Assembly (NCBI GenBank): GCA_903822185.1
Contig: CAIJOA010000026.1
Location: forward strand, 27,827-91,826
Source of the DNA: an uncultured Rhodospirillales bacterium
Lineage (GTDB): Bacteria; Pseudomonadota; Alphaproteobacteria; ATCC43930; CGMCC-115725
DNA: 64,000 nucleotides
Direction of reading: 5' to 3'
This document shows positions 63,981-64,000 of the stretch, one piece after another; positions within the stretch are counted from its first letter, which is position 1, and each line of letters begins with the position of its first letter. A model generated the notes under the pieces. That model was not told where the DNA came from, did no database searches, and worked only from the letters and a program-made list of their open reading frames with translations. A program made the position numbers and the translations under genes.

Positions 63981-64000
63981 CCTATGCTGAGCGGCGGCGC

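Overview
The window is a 64 kb stretch of chromosome from a GC-rich alphaproteobacterium, possibly Rhodospirillales-like. Pointers are the gene order ribF-ileS-lspA-DUF3035(BamF)-M16-M16-pgi-mutL, an error-prone DnaE2 polymerase, a phosphatidylethanolamine N-methyltransferase (PmtA), a one-chain methylmalonyl-CoA mutase, a TIGR01459 HAD protein and heme A synthase. There are no rRNA genes, prophage, insertion sequences or CRISPR arrays; one tRNA-Gly(CCC) is present. Placement below class level is inference.

Layout. 1-8.0 kb: 3' part of dnaE2, purD, an MFS anion permease, tadA, a class-I glutamine amidotransferase-like hydrolase, rluB and rsmD. 8.0-19.9 kb: an AT-rich orphan membrane gene, then a long leftward housekeeping operon (MaoC hydratase, ribF, ileS, lspA, BamF-like lipoprotein, an M16 protease pair, pgi, mutL). 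20-25 kb: a Rieske oxygenase, hisI, an OmpA-type lipoprotein, a universal stress protein, RidA and small unknowns. 25.2-28.7 kb: FMN alpha-hydroxyacid oxidase, cupin and an ABC permease/ATPase pair. 28.7-31.7 kb: pstS with a tandem PHO-box-like array, a 22-residue lysine-rich peptide gene with strong hairpins, about 1 kb of largely non-coding DNA, and rpmB. 31.9-34.9 kb: an Atm1-type ABC exporter and a TetA-like MFS pump. 35.2-36.9 kb: a compact three-gene cassette (small unknown, HTH protein, DUF4238) with leaderless and overlapping starts, followed by a decayed fragment of a second methylmalonyl-CoA mutase gene. 37-50.9 kb: mutase, ctaA (carrying an in-frame palindromic repeat), TerB-like protein, DinG-like helicase, pyrD, HAD protein, beta-propeller, flavin reductase, and a peptidoglycan pair (DUF882 peptidase and L,D-transpeptidase). 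51-56.6 kb: sulfatase, DUF442 phosphatase-like protein, CBS protein, rnhA, tRNA-Gly and two divergent M24-fold proteins. 56.9-61.8 kb: membrane-lipid genes (pmtA, conserved membrane protein, membrane-anchored class-III aminotransferase, phosphatidylserine-decarboxylase-like protein, GT4 glycosyltransferase). 62-64 kb: a periplasmic substrate-binding protein and an amidohydrolase.

How they fit together. The most suggestive theme is phosphate and membrane lipids. PHO-box-like repeats with 11-bp or 22-bp spacing lie upstream of pstS and directly upstream of the GT4 glycosyltransferase, next to lipid headgroup genes. This fits lipid remodelling under phosphate limitation and includes two enzymes (the aminotransferase and the Psd homologue) whose joint role I cannot assign to a known pathway. 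The second candidate for something undescribed is the cassette at 35.2-36.9 kb. Three families of dispersed palindromic repeats are also present, one inside a coding sequence.
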